From Escallonia rubra (lineage: Eukaryota > Streptophyta > Magnoliopsida > Escalloniales > Escalloniaceae): a stretch of 64,000 nucleotides of DNA. Made by a program: the position numbers and the translations under genes. Position 1 is the first letter of the stretch, and each line of letters begins with the position of its first letter. The notes below the pieces were generated by a model that was not told where the DNA came from, searched no databases, and saw nothing but the letters and a program-made list of their open reading frames with translations. The DNA lies in assembly GCA_033065855.1 (NCBI GenBank), contig JAVXUO010002717.1:496001-560000 (forward strand), written 5' to 3'. Below are positions 30,691 through 41,325 of this stretch, in pieces.

Positions 30691-32980
30691 ATATCAAACT
30701 AGCGCGATTTCGGGTCATTCCGAAGTTGTTCACTATTTTTGGCCGAACGGACTTTTAAGCGTTCGGTCCGGAAACCGGTTCGAGATTTTTGGGGCGAAAA
30801 TTTTCTAAAACTCTTTTAGCTCAAAAATAATTTTGACACATTTAAAATAGCGTTTAAAGTGGTTTTGGGATTTTTCTGGTGCTAGAAACCCCAGGGGCAT
30901 TTTGGTAATTTACCGCCTAAGGGGGTGTTTTGGTAATTTTCCCTCTAAAATTTTCTGAGAGACTATTTGGCCTATAAATGATGTAGTATATCTATAGTTG
31001 TAAAGCGGTTTTGGGGTGTTCGGTGGTGTAGCGGCCATCAGAGGGTATTTTGGTAATTTGCCATGTTGACGCCAAATTTTTGGGAATGCGCATTATTAAA
31101 CTTCCAGAATCGTGGGAGGTGAGGAATGGTGTTAATACGTCTAAAACGAGGGGACGTTGTTATCGCTAATGCGTCGATAAAGCTAGGTTAATGATCTAGT
31201 TATTGGATCGGGTTAACTAGCTGTCATAAAACGCTACGAGCGGTTAAAGGGGAAGGGGTAGAATAAGAAGTGCATATATGTTGAATGATGTCTAATGAGC
31301 AGGGTATTATCTGACTAGGTGATGCAGCTCATTGCGATCAGAGATTGTGAGTTGCTTCGGCTATGAGCCAATCAGGTAAGGACAATGCGGTTATGATATG
31401 CTAATTCATTGTTTCAATTAGCATGCCATGTTGATGACGTATTGTTGAATTCTTGTTGTTATGATTGGTCACCGGTAGTCATTGTGACCGGTATACGTAT
31501 ATTTGAATTGTACTGTTGAGGACATAGGGTAGAATAATTCCCTTAGTCCGTCCTGTTGATAGAATTTAATGAGGATGATACGAAGTATGCTATGATCCGA
31601 TTCGATTAGCATAACTGAAGTTGATGATGATATTGTGTAGGGTTGTTGGGTGGTGGTTGTGAGATGCCGGCAATTATTGATAGCCGATATCTCTTCTCTT
31701 TGAGAACACCATTGAGGACTTGTGGCAACTTCTTCCGAGTCCACCCTATTGTTGATGATGATGCTATAGAGATCGTTGCGTTGTTGTTGTGAAATGTCGG
31801 CACTTATTGATAACCGACATTTCTCTTATGTAAGAACGCTATTGAGGGCTTACATCAATTTCTCCCAAGTCTGCCATGTTGATGATGTTACGTTGAACTC
31901 TTGTTGTTAAGCCTAAACACCGGTTGATCTTCTGATCCAGTATTCCTTGTTGAGCTGTGTTGTTGAGGACATAAGGTGGAATAAATTTTCCCTTAGTCCG
32001 CCCCGTTGATGAAGTCTTGTTGCTTGGCTGTAACGTGATTAGGGAAAGCACTCTAAATGAGTTCCCTGCTTGTTGACAGTGTCTCTTCTATATACTTGAG
32101 ACTGAGATGAACATTTCGTAAAATGGGACATCAATATGAGGAGGATGGCCTACGAATTATGATCATTGGCCAAAGAGGATGAATGTCGCTCGAGCATGGT
32201 CTGTCGTGTCTGGTCGAATCCTATCTGTCGTGTCCATGTGCATTGCAATTGATTTTCTATTGATGTTGATGATTTTAATGATTTGTATTTCAATGATGTT
32301 TATCTTTATGACCTTGGATTTTGGGTTCACTTGCATGGTTAGTCAGTCAGTCTAATCCAGTCCACGAGGAGGTGGCAGTAATGTTGTTCTGTTGGGCCTT
32401 AAAGCCGCTCAGTCTTACGAAAGAAAAATTATCGTTTGACAATTATGCTTATGTTGAAAGTTTATTAGAACGCTTGATTCATTTATATCGTTGAGATGAT
32501 TATTATTCCTCCGAGTCTCTTGAATCATTTGTACACGATACTTCTCGTGTTGTCTTTACTGGGCGATTTGCCCTCATTCCTTTTGTTGTATTGTGCAGGC
32601 TGTAAGGTTGATCAAGGAGAACCTTCTAGAAAGGAAAAAGAAACAAGCTAGAAAAGTTGAGCAAAGAGATCAGTTGTGTGAGGTAAGACCAACTAGGAAT
32701 GGTGGAATAAAGAATGAGTTGCGAGATAGGTTGATAAGAGTCTCACGACTACAGTCGTATATTAGGTTGTAACCATTCATGTTGTTTAAAGACCTGAAAG
32801 TCTTCCGCTGCAGTACGATGTATGTTTGTAAGAAATGTTTTTATAAGGACGCATTTTGGAGGGTCTATTAATGATTTATGAGTATGAGGATGTAGTTGCT
32901 CTGTATTCAGCACAGGGTTTTGAATGTGATTATGGTTGATAACTCAGCCCGGTGATGTCACCTGGGTTGAGGGTGTCACA
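30691..32980 (+). repeat. Probable long LTR (chromovirus type), solo or truncated
   Basis: It contains a TATAAATGATG element (about 30974) and internal tandem repeats. Its right end GGGTTGAGGGTGTCACA resembles the close of long chromovirus LTRs. The GCGTTCGGTCCGGAAACCGG text on the left is also typical of such LTRs. The left boundary is lost against the preceding element. On the right it abuts the broken end of the minus-strand copia fragment, so it may have inserted there. No coding domain is present. Confidence 0.45.
31427..32030 (+). repeat. Tandem repeats inside the LTR-like block
   Basis: A unit with ATGTTGATGA..GTTGAA(T/C)TCTTGTTGTTA, CACCGGT, GAGGACATA and CCCTTAGTCCG recurs at a spacing of about 440 bp. 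Within it a shorter unit (GTTGTGA(G/A)AT GCCGGCA..TATTGAT) repeats after about 140 bp. Confidence 0.6.
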
Positions 32981-33004
32981 GCTAGGTTGAGATGATTCTA
33001 TAGC

Positions 33005-33685
33005 TTATATTTCCTTACCCCAACTATCTTTGGATTTGTAAGGAAACTTATATTCATGAAAAATGACATCCATAGATTCAACCACAACATTATTCTCAAG
33101 ATCAAGACACCTATAAGCTTTACTATTAAGAGCATAACCCAAAAAAACGCAACGTGATGCTCTAATTCCCAATTTGGGAATTTTCGGGTCAGAAATCCTT
33201 ACAAAGGCTAAGCAACCCCAAACTCTAAGGTGTTCTAAATTTGGTTTTCTATTTCTCCACAACTCATAAGGAGTTTTGGGGATTTTCTTTCTAGGTATTC
33301 TATTAAGGGCATAGTTTGCAGTCAAGAGAGCTTCACCCCAAATATTCTTAGGTGCACCAGAGCTAGCAAGCATAGCATTAGTCAAATTGATCAAGGTTCT
33401 ATTTTTCCTTTCAACCACGCCATTAGAGTTTGGCGAATAAGGAGGGGTAGTTTTATGAACTATCCCTAAAGATTGAATATATGTGATAATGCCTAAGGAG
33501 TCATATTTCATGCCTCTATCACTTCTCAATCTTTTTATCTTCCTATCGAAATGATTTTCTACTTCCTTGATAAACACAATAAGCATTTCAAAAGCATCAC
33601 TTTTATTTTTCATGAGATAAACATAACAATATCTAGAAAAATCATCAATAAAAGTGATAAAGTATCTTTTTCCACCACGTGTCAA
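33005..33685 (-). pseudogene. Copia integrase core (minus strand)
   Basis: FITFIDDFSRYCYVYL, IKRLRSDRGMKYDS and NSNGVVERKNRTLI carry the three catalytic acidic positions D, D and E of the integrase core, all present. The C-terminal GYALNSKAYRCLD motif follows. The frame ends at 33005 where the element is cut. Confidence 0.9.
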
Positions 33686-33760
33686 AATGCCTTCAAATTC
33701 ACATCTATCTGAATGAACTAGGTCTAGTAATTCAGAATTTCTTTCGAATTTGTGGTGAGG

Positions 33761-34606
33761 TTATTTAGTGATCTTGGTCATGCTACAAAATTCACATTTC
33801 TCAAGTTCATTATGCAACTTAGGCAAAAGTCCTACGTGACTCATATTTTTAAGATATTTGCCATTTATGTGACAAAGACGAGCATGCCAAGTATTCACAC
33901 AAGACACAATATACACGGAAGTAGATGCTTTATTTATTTCAACATTGAGCTTAAACATATCATCACATGCATAGCCTTTACCAACAAACATACCGTTCTT
34001 TGACAGGACAAATTGATCAGACTCGAAAGTTTGCTTGAATCCTGCCTTGTTGGAGAGATAACCGGACACCAAGTTCTTCCTAATATTCGGAATATGTAGC
34101 ACGTCCTTAAGGGTCAAAATTTTGCCCGAGATAAACTTAAGAACAACATCTCCCATGCCTAAGACTTTTGTGGAATGAGAATCACCAAGTATAACCTTCT
34201 TGTCTTTTTCTACTGGGACATAGTTTTGAAACCAATTTTTGGCATGACAAACATGTCTTGATGCCCCGGAGTCAGTCCACCATCCTTCTTCACTTCCAAC
34301 AAGATTTATTTCTAAAATCATAGCAACAAGCGGTTCCTCGGTAACATTAGCTTTTGGAGTTGAACCGAACTTTCTATGACGAAAATTTCTAGCATGGTGC
34401 CCTTGTTTTCCACAAATAAAACATGCACCATTTGCAAAACCTTCATTTGCAAAATTATTGTTGCTAGAATTGTTATTTGATTTTATATTTTTCTTGTTAC
34501 TATTTGCACGGTTGGAAGACTGGCCTTGATTCCACTTTTTCGAGGCAAAAGAAGAGTGTTGATTTTTAAAACCTTCGTTTTTCATATGCTTGCCTCTAGC
34601 ATTCAA
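33761..34606 (-). pseudogene. Copia nucleocapsid, protease and pre-integrase (minus strand)
   Basis: The nucleocapsid knuckle reads CFICGKQGHHARNF, so the last zinc-ligand Cys of CX2CX4HX4C is Phe. The protease has WWTDSGASRHVCH with the catalytic D-S-G intact, followed by VLHIPNIRKNLVS. The pre-integrase zinc region is WHARLCHINGKYL..KCEFC. A TAA at 33761-33763 ends it, and the integrase continues in the same frame 25 codons later. Confidence 0.87.
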
Positions 34607-34708
34607 AAAATTATTTTGCCTTTGAAAATTATTTTGACCCTTAGGAGCGCTATCACTCGACGTTAGAAAATTTACCTTAGCACCATTACCATTGGTATTA
34701 CCGTTACC

Positions 34709-35467
34709 TTAATGGTTGTTGCCATGGTTGGCATGTGTGTTGTTGGCAAGAGCTTCATTCTTCTTGTCTTGCTTTCTAGCTTCCTCCTCAATCTGAAGAC
34801 ACGCCATAAGGTTGACAATTGAGAGTTTCGATTGCTTGTGCCGGAGGCCTTTTTGGAACTCCCTCCACGAATTCGGCAACATGTCTATGATAGCAGCCAC
34901 TTGCATTTGTTCATCTACTTGGATTCCTTCGGAGATGATTTCGTGCACAACCATCTGGAGGTCATGCGTTTGGGCTATAACTGACACGTTCTCCGACATC
35001 TTGTAGTTGAACAAATGGCTATAGGCATACTTCTTTTTTTTGGCTTCCTCAGTGTCGTATTTTTGCTGCAAGGCTTTCCACGTTCTCTTTGCAGAATTGT
35101 AAGTATGTGAATAATAATCATAAAGTTCATCAGAAAGACAATTGAGCAAATAATTACGACAATCTTCTTCATCGTTTTCCCATTTTGCTGCATATTTTTC
35201 ATGCTCTGCCAATTCCTCCTCACTCGTATTCTTTCTGTCTACCTTCTTTGGATTTTTGGCAGTTAAAATCCAAACTACCTTCATCAACTTAAGATAGAAC
35301 AATACCTTGCTAGTCCATCTTTTGAAGTTTTGACCACCAAAACGAAATGGCTTGTTCAAGTCATTCGAGTTGATGGCAGGAACAGGAAGACATGGTGGAA
35401 TCAGCCATCGCGAAAATCGTCTTAAATTGTTGAAATTGTTACAAGAAACTAGCAAGAACAACTCCAA
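34709..35467 (-). pseudogene. Copia gag (minus strand)
   Basis: FRFGGQNFKRWTSKVLFYL, followed by LSDELYDYYSHTYNSAK and a Cys-poor C-terminal region, is the gag-like domain of copia elements. It stops at a TAA (34709-34711), and the same frame then continues unbroken for 34 codons into the nucleocapsid part. That makes this a single nonsense change rather than a gag end. Confidence 0.85.
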
Positions 35468-35879
35468 AAATTAGTGTAAAAATAGCTGGCTGAGGCGCGA
35501 ACTAGGTTACTTTCTTAAGACTATTCGCGTCCCTTCGAATTACCACTAGTGCAGTAAGGTTATCGACACGTTGCCTCTGGGATACAACAGCCCAGCTCTC
35601 ACTGTTGCTTCACTCATAATTCTGCATAAACGAATGAAGCAGAAGCTCCACTCGATACCTTACCAAAATTGCCCACAAGTCTAAGTGTATCAGAATATAG
35701 AGAGCAAGATAGAGGGCTTGAGTTGTGTGTTGAAAAAGTAATATGACTGTTGTGTAATAAAAGAAAATGTGAATGTTGGGGAGTAATGAATGCTGCCACT
35801 GGGCATTTGTAAATTTTGGAAAGTCGTATCTCCCCCACTTTTCCTTCCCCCCATGCGCTTGCGAGTCTTAGACTCAAGC

Positions 35880-36075
35880 ACATCTTACAATAAGGCCAAG
35901 GAGTGTCACTTTATATACTCCTTAAGGTTCTTTACAATAGCCAATGTGGGACAAGAACTTTCCAAAAGTTTAAGTATGTAAGAAAATTTTCACTTGCCAT
36001 TTTCAAGCAATGTGGGACTAAAGCACTTAATGGTTTTACTCAAAACCAATCTTGAAAAGAAAAGAGAATTTTTTG
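35880..36075 (-). promoter_or_regulatory. Probable LTR promoter of the minus-strand copia element
   Basis: On the minus strand, TAGTCCCACATTG and GTCCCACATTGGC motifs (typical of plant copia LTRs) precede a TATATAAAG element (plus 35909-35917), about 450 bp before gag. The exact LTR ends are not defined because no second copy exists in the window. Confidence 0.45.
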
Positions 36076-36258
36076 TTAAAATACTCCAATAATAAGTGCA
36101 TACAATAATAATAAGTCCACGGCAACCTGCAGACACGCGGCTTTCAAAAGTATCTCCATGTCAATTTTGACTGACATTCGATCTGCTTTCTATAGAATTT
36201 GTTGTCTCTCCTAGCAGCACTGCTTGGTCCAATTATTACAAATCGCCATCAGAGACCA

Positions 36259-36665
36259 AGGTCCTATTTGAAAACCATTTGGTTTTCAATTTTTCTCCAA
36301 TTATGTAAACTGGAGGGAAAAAAATGCGTTTGACACACAGTTTTCATTTTTTTTCTTTCTTCATTTTTGAAAACCAGTTTTTAAAACAAGACTGTTTTTA
36401 AAATTTTCATTTCGGAGTTTTGGGTTTCCAGTTTTGGTTTTTGTTTTGAGACCACCACCACCCCCCCAACCTCCACAACGACCACCCACCGCCGGCTAAT
36501 AGCCACCGCTGCCGACCGGCCACTGCCACGCCCCACCGCAACCACCACCAAAGAAAGAACTCAAATAAAAACTGGGTAATCAAACACCTATTTGTTTTTG
36601 TAAAAAAAAAGAATTAAACTGATTTTGATTTTATTTCTTTAAACAGAAAATCAAAACTGTAAGTG
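36259..36665. mobile_element. MITE-like DNA transposon upstream of the dead Bet v 1 paralogue
   Basis: It shares with the element at 46699-47210 the order: poly-T and CAGTTTTTAAA left part, GAGACCACCACCACC junction, GC-rich CCACCGCCGG interior, AATCAAACACC(T/C)A(T/C)TTGTTTT, and an A-rich right part. No transposase. The ends are approximate and no target duplication is evident. Confidence 0.55.
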
Positions 36666-36977
36666 ATTTCAAAAAGATCTCAAGTCTATCAATAGTTTAT
36701 TATAGTCTCATTCCTACCTCAAGGATTTGGTAGACATCTTGGCACTACGTGCTGAAAAGAAAAAACTAGAAACACTTGTCCTCGTTGTATCTTTTGTCCT
36801 CTTATGTCTTACATCTGTCAATATATACATGGGTTCATATCATGTAAACATGGTACAACTTCGGAGTTCATCAACCTCGGACGAGTTTTTCTTTTTCTAA
36901 CCAGCACCAACATTCCTTGCCTACACCCCTACCTGGTTTAGTCTTAGCTTTATCCACCGAAACCAATTTGTACTAAA

Positions 36978-37572
36978 ATGCACGGTGTACTTTCATCCAA
37001 ACTCACTGTGAATGTCCCAGCAATTGAAGCATGGGATCTTTTATGGCACCCTTAAACTCATGGATGTGGTGATCCCTGAGTTCTTTGCATCAATTGATGT
37101 TCTCAAGGGAGATGGATAAGTTGGCACCGTCCTCAAATTCTTCTTTAACCCAGTTATACACGTACATATACATCATCATTTTATGTATGACCTATATGTA
37201 ACTACTGATGTATATAGTTGTTATAAACTCATTACACGTTATTTTCAGCCAAACTAAGACCAACTTTTATACTTATCAAGAGAGAATGGTTATAGTCATA
37301 GTCATTCAGGCTGACGTCTTTGGTGTACAAAGCCGACGAGATTAACTATTCCAAGACCTTTTTTAGGGTAAAATGTTTCGGTCAAAATTTCAGGGGCACT
37401 GTTTTATGCGTTTGAAGAAACAATTGTCACAATTGATGAAGAAAATGATGATGAAAGAGACAGATGCATCCAAAGGAGGGTATCTTGATATGGGATTCAA
37501 TATGTATTGCATTCGCTACGATGTCATACCAACGGGAGATAAGTCATGCATCACCAGAGTGACAGTGGAGTA
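36978..37572 (+). pseudogene. Bet v 1 / norcoclaurine synthase-like pseudogene, truncated by copia insertion
   Basis: Exon 1 (36978 to about 37155) begins ATGCACGGTGTACTTTCATCC and parallels the intact gene at 47571. It has a one-base insertion at GATCTTTTATGG and a TAA where the paralogue has GAG (GGATAAGTTGGC). Exon 2 starts after a TTTCAG acceptor near 37391 with GCACTGTTTTATGCGTTTGA. It carries another one-base insertion near 37435 and keeps the GGYLDMGFN box. After the codons for RVTVEY the gene is cut by a copia LTR at 37573. The 3' remainder was not found beyond the insertion. Confidence 0.85.
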
Positions 37573-37805
37573 TGTAAAGGAATATACAAGATTCCGCACA
37601 AGCAATAAAGAAGAGAATCGAAAAACAATAATAGAAAATAGAGACACACAAGACACAAGATTTACGTGGTTCGGCAAAAGCCTACTCCACGGTGGTAGTA
37701 GCAATTTCACTATGTTTGTCACTAGAGATTATAGACCTTTGTCTCTCTCAACAAATCCTCTCAAAGAATGGCTCTTCTCTCTTGTCTTTAAAACACAATA
37801 CAAGC

Positions 37806-37854
<49 letters not shown>

Positions 37855-37860
37855 GGCATC
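37573..37860 (-). repeat. 3' LTR of the Tork-like element (left copy)
   Basis: It starts TGTAAAGGAATATACAAG inside exon 2 of the pseudogene and ends in a long (TA)n tract (37810-37850). It is similar to 42398-42650. Confidence 0.8.
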
Positions 37861-37892
37861 GCACTGTTAAAAAAACGCCACAGCAAAATGGA

Positions 37893-37932
37893 CCCCAAAG
37901 ATCTGAATGGATATCCATTCAGATCTTTGGGG
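37893..37932. repeat. Perfect 40-bp palindrome
   Basis: The 20-base half CCCCAAAGATCTGAATGGAT is followed immediately by its exact reverse complement. The same 22-base text occurs once more at 38013-38034, as part of the integrase coding sequence (HSDLWG). The palindrome lies where the integrase frame breaks off, next to the missing reverse transcriptase. Confidence 0.95.
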
Positions 37933-38320
37933 TTCTTCCACAATTTCTTAAGAAGTCATCAATAAAGGTCAACATATATCTGCCACCACCCTTAGAAGGA
38001 ATGGGGGAAAGACCCCAAAGATCTGAATGGATATAATCCACCGTACCTTTGGTGGTATGAACAACCCGACTGAATTTCACCCTGCACTGCTTCCCAAAGA
38101 CACAATGCTCACAAAAATCCAGCTTCCCAATTTTCTTGCTTCCCAGCAAACCTTGTTTGCTTAGCACATCCATACCCCTCTCACTCATATGCCCAAGACG
38201 CATATGCCAAAGCTTGCTAGTGTCAGAATCTATATCAGAAGATAAAGCTACTGCTGCTGTTCTTGTAACTGTGCTACCCTGTAACAAATAGAGACTATTA
38301 TGTTTCAACCCCTTCATCAC
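37919..38320 (-). pseudogene. Tork-like pre-integrase and integrase start (minus strand)
   Basis: LWHMRLGHMSERGMDVL and CEHCVFGKQCRVKF form the HHCC pre-integrase zinc region. VDYIHSDLWG with YMLTFIDDF carries the first catalytic Asp. The frame breaks right after FIDDF at the 40-bp palindrome. Confidence 0.85.
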
Positions 38321-38640
38321 AAAAGAGCACCCTTCATTATCCTCATAACTCCACCTGCAGCCCGATAGCTACAACCACTGGAGTCAAGCGTACCCAAAGA
38401 AATCAAAATTTTCCTCAGCTCTGGAACATGCCTGACATCAGTCAAAGTTCTCACAATACCATCATGCATCCTAATCTGAATTGAACTTATCCCAACCACC
38501 TTACACGCGACATCGTTTCCCAGAAGAACTTTACCACCATCAAACGAGCGATAAGTGGCAAACCAATCCCTATTGGGACACATATGATATGAACAACCTG
38601 TATAAAAAATCCACCCTCCATCTGAGGAATTGATAGTAAC
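38317..38640 (-). pseudogene. Tork-like protease, active-site Asp lost
   Basis: Read on the minus strand, the active-site region is GWIFYTGCSYHMCPNRDWF. Related elements have LDSGCSYHMCP, so the catalytic Asp codon (GAT) now reads TAT, Tyr. RHVPELRKILISLGTLDSSG follows normally. A TAG at about 38638 separates it from gag. Confidence 0.85.
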
Positions 38641-39245
38641 TAGAGAACATCTGCACCATCAGAATTATCTTCTACTACTCCAGCATTAGCCGTCTTGGAA
38701 TTATCCTTTTTATTTTCTTTACGCTCAGGACAATCATTTCTATAATGCCCTTCCTTGTGACAATGAAAGCACTTCAATTTTCTAGCCTTTGACTGAGACC
38801 TCGATCTTCTTTTATTTCTAGACCCAACATGGTCAGTGCTTCGGCCTCGAGCTATCAGACCATCACCATGTTCTTTTCCCCTATTTTCTGAAACCTTATT
38901 TCTTAATTCCTGAGAATTTATCACAGCCTTAACCTCCTCCATGGAGATACTGTCCTTCCCATATAATAAGGTAGTAACAAGATGTTCATATGGCGGAGGT
39001 AAAGAACACAACAACAGTAAAGCTTTATCTTCATCTTCTATCTTGATATCCATATTTTGCAGGTCTAATATTACCTTGTTATATTCATTAAGATGATCAT
39101 TGATCGATGTACCTTCTTTCATTCGAAGAGTATATAGCTGTTTCTTTAAGTACATGTGATTTGTCAGAGACTTCATTATGTATAAGCTCTCCAATTTCAA
39201 CCACAATCCAGCCGCAGTTGTTTCCTGAGAAACCTTTCGCAACAC
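38640..39245 (-). pseudogene. Tork-like gag, C-terminal part with nucleocapsid knuckle
   Basis: LYTLRMKEGTSINDHLNEYN is the copia gag domain. The intact knuckle CFHCHKEGHYRNDC (CX2CX4HX4C) follows a basic Arg/Ser-rich segment. The N-terminal part of this gag lies 2.9 kb away at 42126-42350, separated by the solo LTR insertion. Confidence 0.88.
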
Positions 39246-39524
39246 GTTGTTCCCAACCTATTCTGGTCGTACCCAAGGGCCCAATAGGGGTCCCATTTCA
39301 CGCGAACACGTCAACATTGTCAACGGTCAATTTTTCAACGCATCAAACCGGTCAGCGCCCGTGCGCCCGAGACACGTATTTTTCTCGTTCCGCGCGCTTC
39401 GTGCGCAACTTAGACATCTTAATTTCGCATCGACGTCACTAAAACGCTAGCACGTTCGTAACGCCAAGACCATTTGAAGACCCTTTCATCAAAAACATTG
39501 GCCGACAGCACATTTGGAGAAACG

Positions 39525-40320
39525 GGGTCAAGGAGCAAATGGCCTTGGCCAACCCCAGGGGGTCGGCCTCGGCCTTCCCCAGGCCATAGGGGTCGGCCTC
39601 GGCCTCCTGGGGGGCTTGGCCTTGGCCACTTTCCCCCGGTGGTTCACCCCTTCCCCGCATACCCTTTTTCCGCACTTCTTTCCCCTTGCATGTTCCGTAC
39701 GTAACCTTGGCACCTTAATCGCTATATGGGTACGATTCTTGGCAACGTGCTCGTCATAACGCAACTTTCGGATTTGTATTTGCCCATCAAAACACCTACC
39801 GACGGCGCGCACGAAGTTCGTAAAAGGAGAAGTGACTTTGGGCTCCGAAAACGAAAGATGGGCAAATGGCCTTGGCCAACCCCAGGGGGTCGGCCTCGGC
39901 CTTCCCCAGGCCATAGGGGTCGGCCTCGGCCTCCTGGGGGGCTTGGCCTTGGCCACTTTCCCCCGGTGGTTCACTCCTCCGCGCAACCCCTTTTTCGCAC
40001 CTTTTTCGCTTCGTACGCTTTGTGCGTGACTTTGACATCTCGCTCGTCGTGTAGGTATGATTCGCGTCGACACACTCATCGTGATGCAACTTTTGGATTT
40101 GTATTTGCCCATCAAAACACCTACCGTCGGCGTGCCCAAAGTTCACCAAGAGGGGGGAGTGGCCCTGGGCTCCTTCAGGAGATTTGGCCATTTGGCCTTG
40201 GCCAACCCCAGGGGGTCGGCCTCGGCCTTCCCCAGGCCATAGGGGTCGGCCTCGGCCTCCTGGGGGGCTTGGCCTTGGCCAGTTTCCCCCGATGGTTCAC
40301 CCCTTTTTCCACATACCTAC
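39525..40320 (+). repeat. Tandem array A: three copies, about 326-bp period
   Basis: GGCCTTGGCCAACCCCAGGG begins copies at 39541, 39868 and 40194 (spacing 327 and 326). The roughly 110-bp GGCCTCGGCC-rich core is nearly unchanged between copies. The linker GCAACTTTyGGATTTGTATT is also repeated. The self-complementary GGCC runs could fold strongly. Confidence 0.9.
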
Positions 40321-40592
40321 TTTCTCGAGTCTTTGCACCTCCGCAATGTTTATGGACGTTTATACATCAACTCCGTGACGCCTCTCGTCCAACGCTTATG
40401 ATCATGCACCGCTCCCGCGATGCCCGTCACCCACGCCCGTCACCCAAAGTCGCACGCCACCAACGAATAACCCGTCATTGGCAACCGCATGCCATCACTC
40501 CCCAACTTTGTCACTACTACATATTGCATTCATTATCTTGTTATGACAGGTACACTTAGCTCACATCCTGTCTTCGGGACACATGACCCGCG

Positions 40593-40795
40593 CCCTTGCG
40601 CCATTCTCAGGACAGGTGCCCCGGCACCAAATATTGCTCCGCGACGTTCGTCGCCGCGCCCTTGCGCCGTTCTCATGATACGTGCCCCGGCACCAAATAT
40701 TGCTCCGCGACGTTCGTCGCCTCGCCCTTGCGCCGTTCTCACGATACGTGCCCTGGCACCAAGTATTGCTTCGCGACGATCGTCGCCGCACCACT
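40593..40795 (+). repeat. Tandem array B: three copies of 66 bp
   Basis: CCCTTGCGCC starts copies at 40593, 40659 and 40725, with GTGCCCCGGCACCAAATATT in each. The array then fades into a partial copy. Confidence 0.9.
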
Positions 40796-40878
40796 TTCAC
40801 AACACATGCCCCAGGCACCAGGTATTGTCTCGTGCTATAAGCACCACGCTCATGCGTCACAATCATGTTGCATGCTAT

Positions 40879-41325
40879 CGGGATGGGCTCACAACCTTAT
40901 AGCCATCGCCGTCTCAATCAAAATGGGGGCTTCGGCCTCGTACCGGGATGGGCTCACAACCTTATAGCCATCGCCGTCTCAATCAAAATGGGGGCTTCGG
41001 CCTCGTACCGGGATGGGCTCACAACCTTATAGCCATCGCCGTCTCAATCAAAATGGGGGCTTCAGCCTCGTACCGGGATGGGCTCACAACCTTATAGCCA
41101 TCGCCGTCTCAATCAAAAGGGGGGCTTCGGCCTCGTACCGGGATGGCTCACAACCTTATAGCCATCGCCGTCTCAATCACAAGGGGGCTTCGGCCTCGTA
41201 CCGGGATGGGCTCACAACCTTATAGCCATCGCCGTCTCAATCACAAGGGGGCTTCGACCCTCGTACCGGGATGGGCTCATAACCTCATAGCCATCGCCGT
41301 CACAGTCACAGGGGGCTCCGACACA
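40879..41325 (+). repeat. Tandem array C: about 6.5 copies of 65 bp
   Basis: CGGGATGGGCTCACAACCTT starts at 40879, 40944, 41009 and 41074, and then about every 64-65 bp. ATAGCCATCGCCGTCTCAAT is in every copy. The right-hand copies diverge. Confidence 0.92.

Larger units (their letters stand above)
33005..36075 (-). mobile_element. 5' half of a Ty1-copia retrotransposon, minus strand
   Basis: Read on the minus strand: a leader/LTR-like region (35468-36075), gag (34709-35467), nucleocapsid plus protease and pre-integrase (33761-34606), and the integrase core (33005-33685), all in one frame. Only two in-frame TAA codons (34709-34711 and 33761-33763) break a 2.46-kb reading frame. The reverse transcriptase, RNase H and 3' LTR are absent. 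The break at about 33004 abuts an unrelated LTR-like block. Confidence 0.85.

Noticed and set aside
39528..40559. Long open frames of 200-277 codons on both strands
   Set aside because: They arise from the GC-rich tandem array in the solo LTR and repeat the same peptides every 109 codons. Composition, not coding.
40879..41325. CRISPR-like regular repeat array
   Set aside because: The repeats are head-to-tail 65-bp units without unique spacers, inside a plant LTR.
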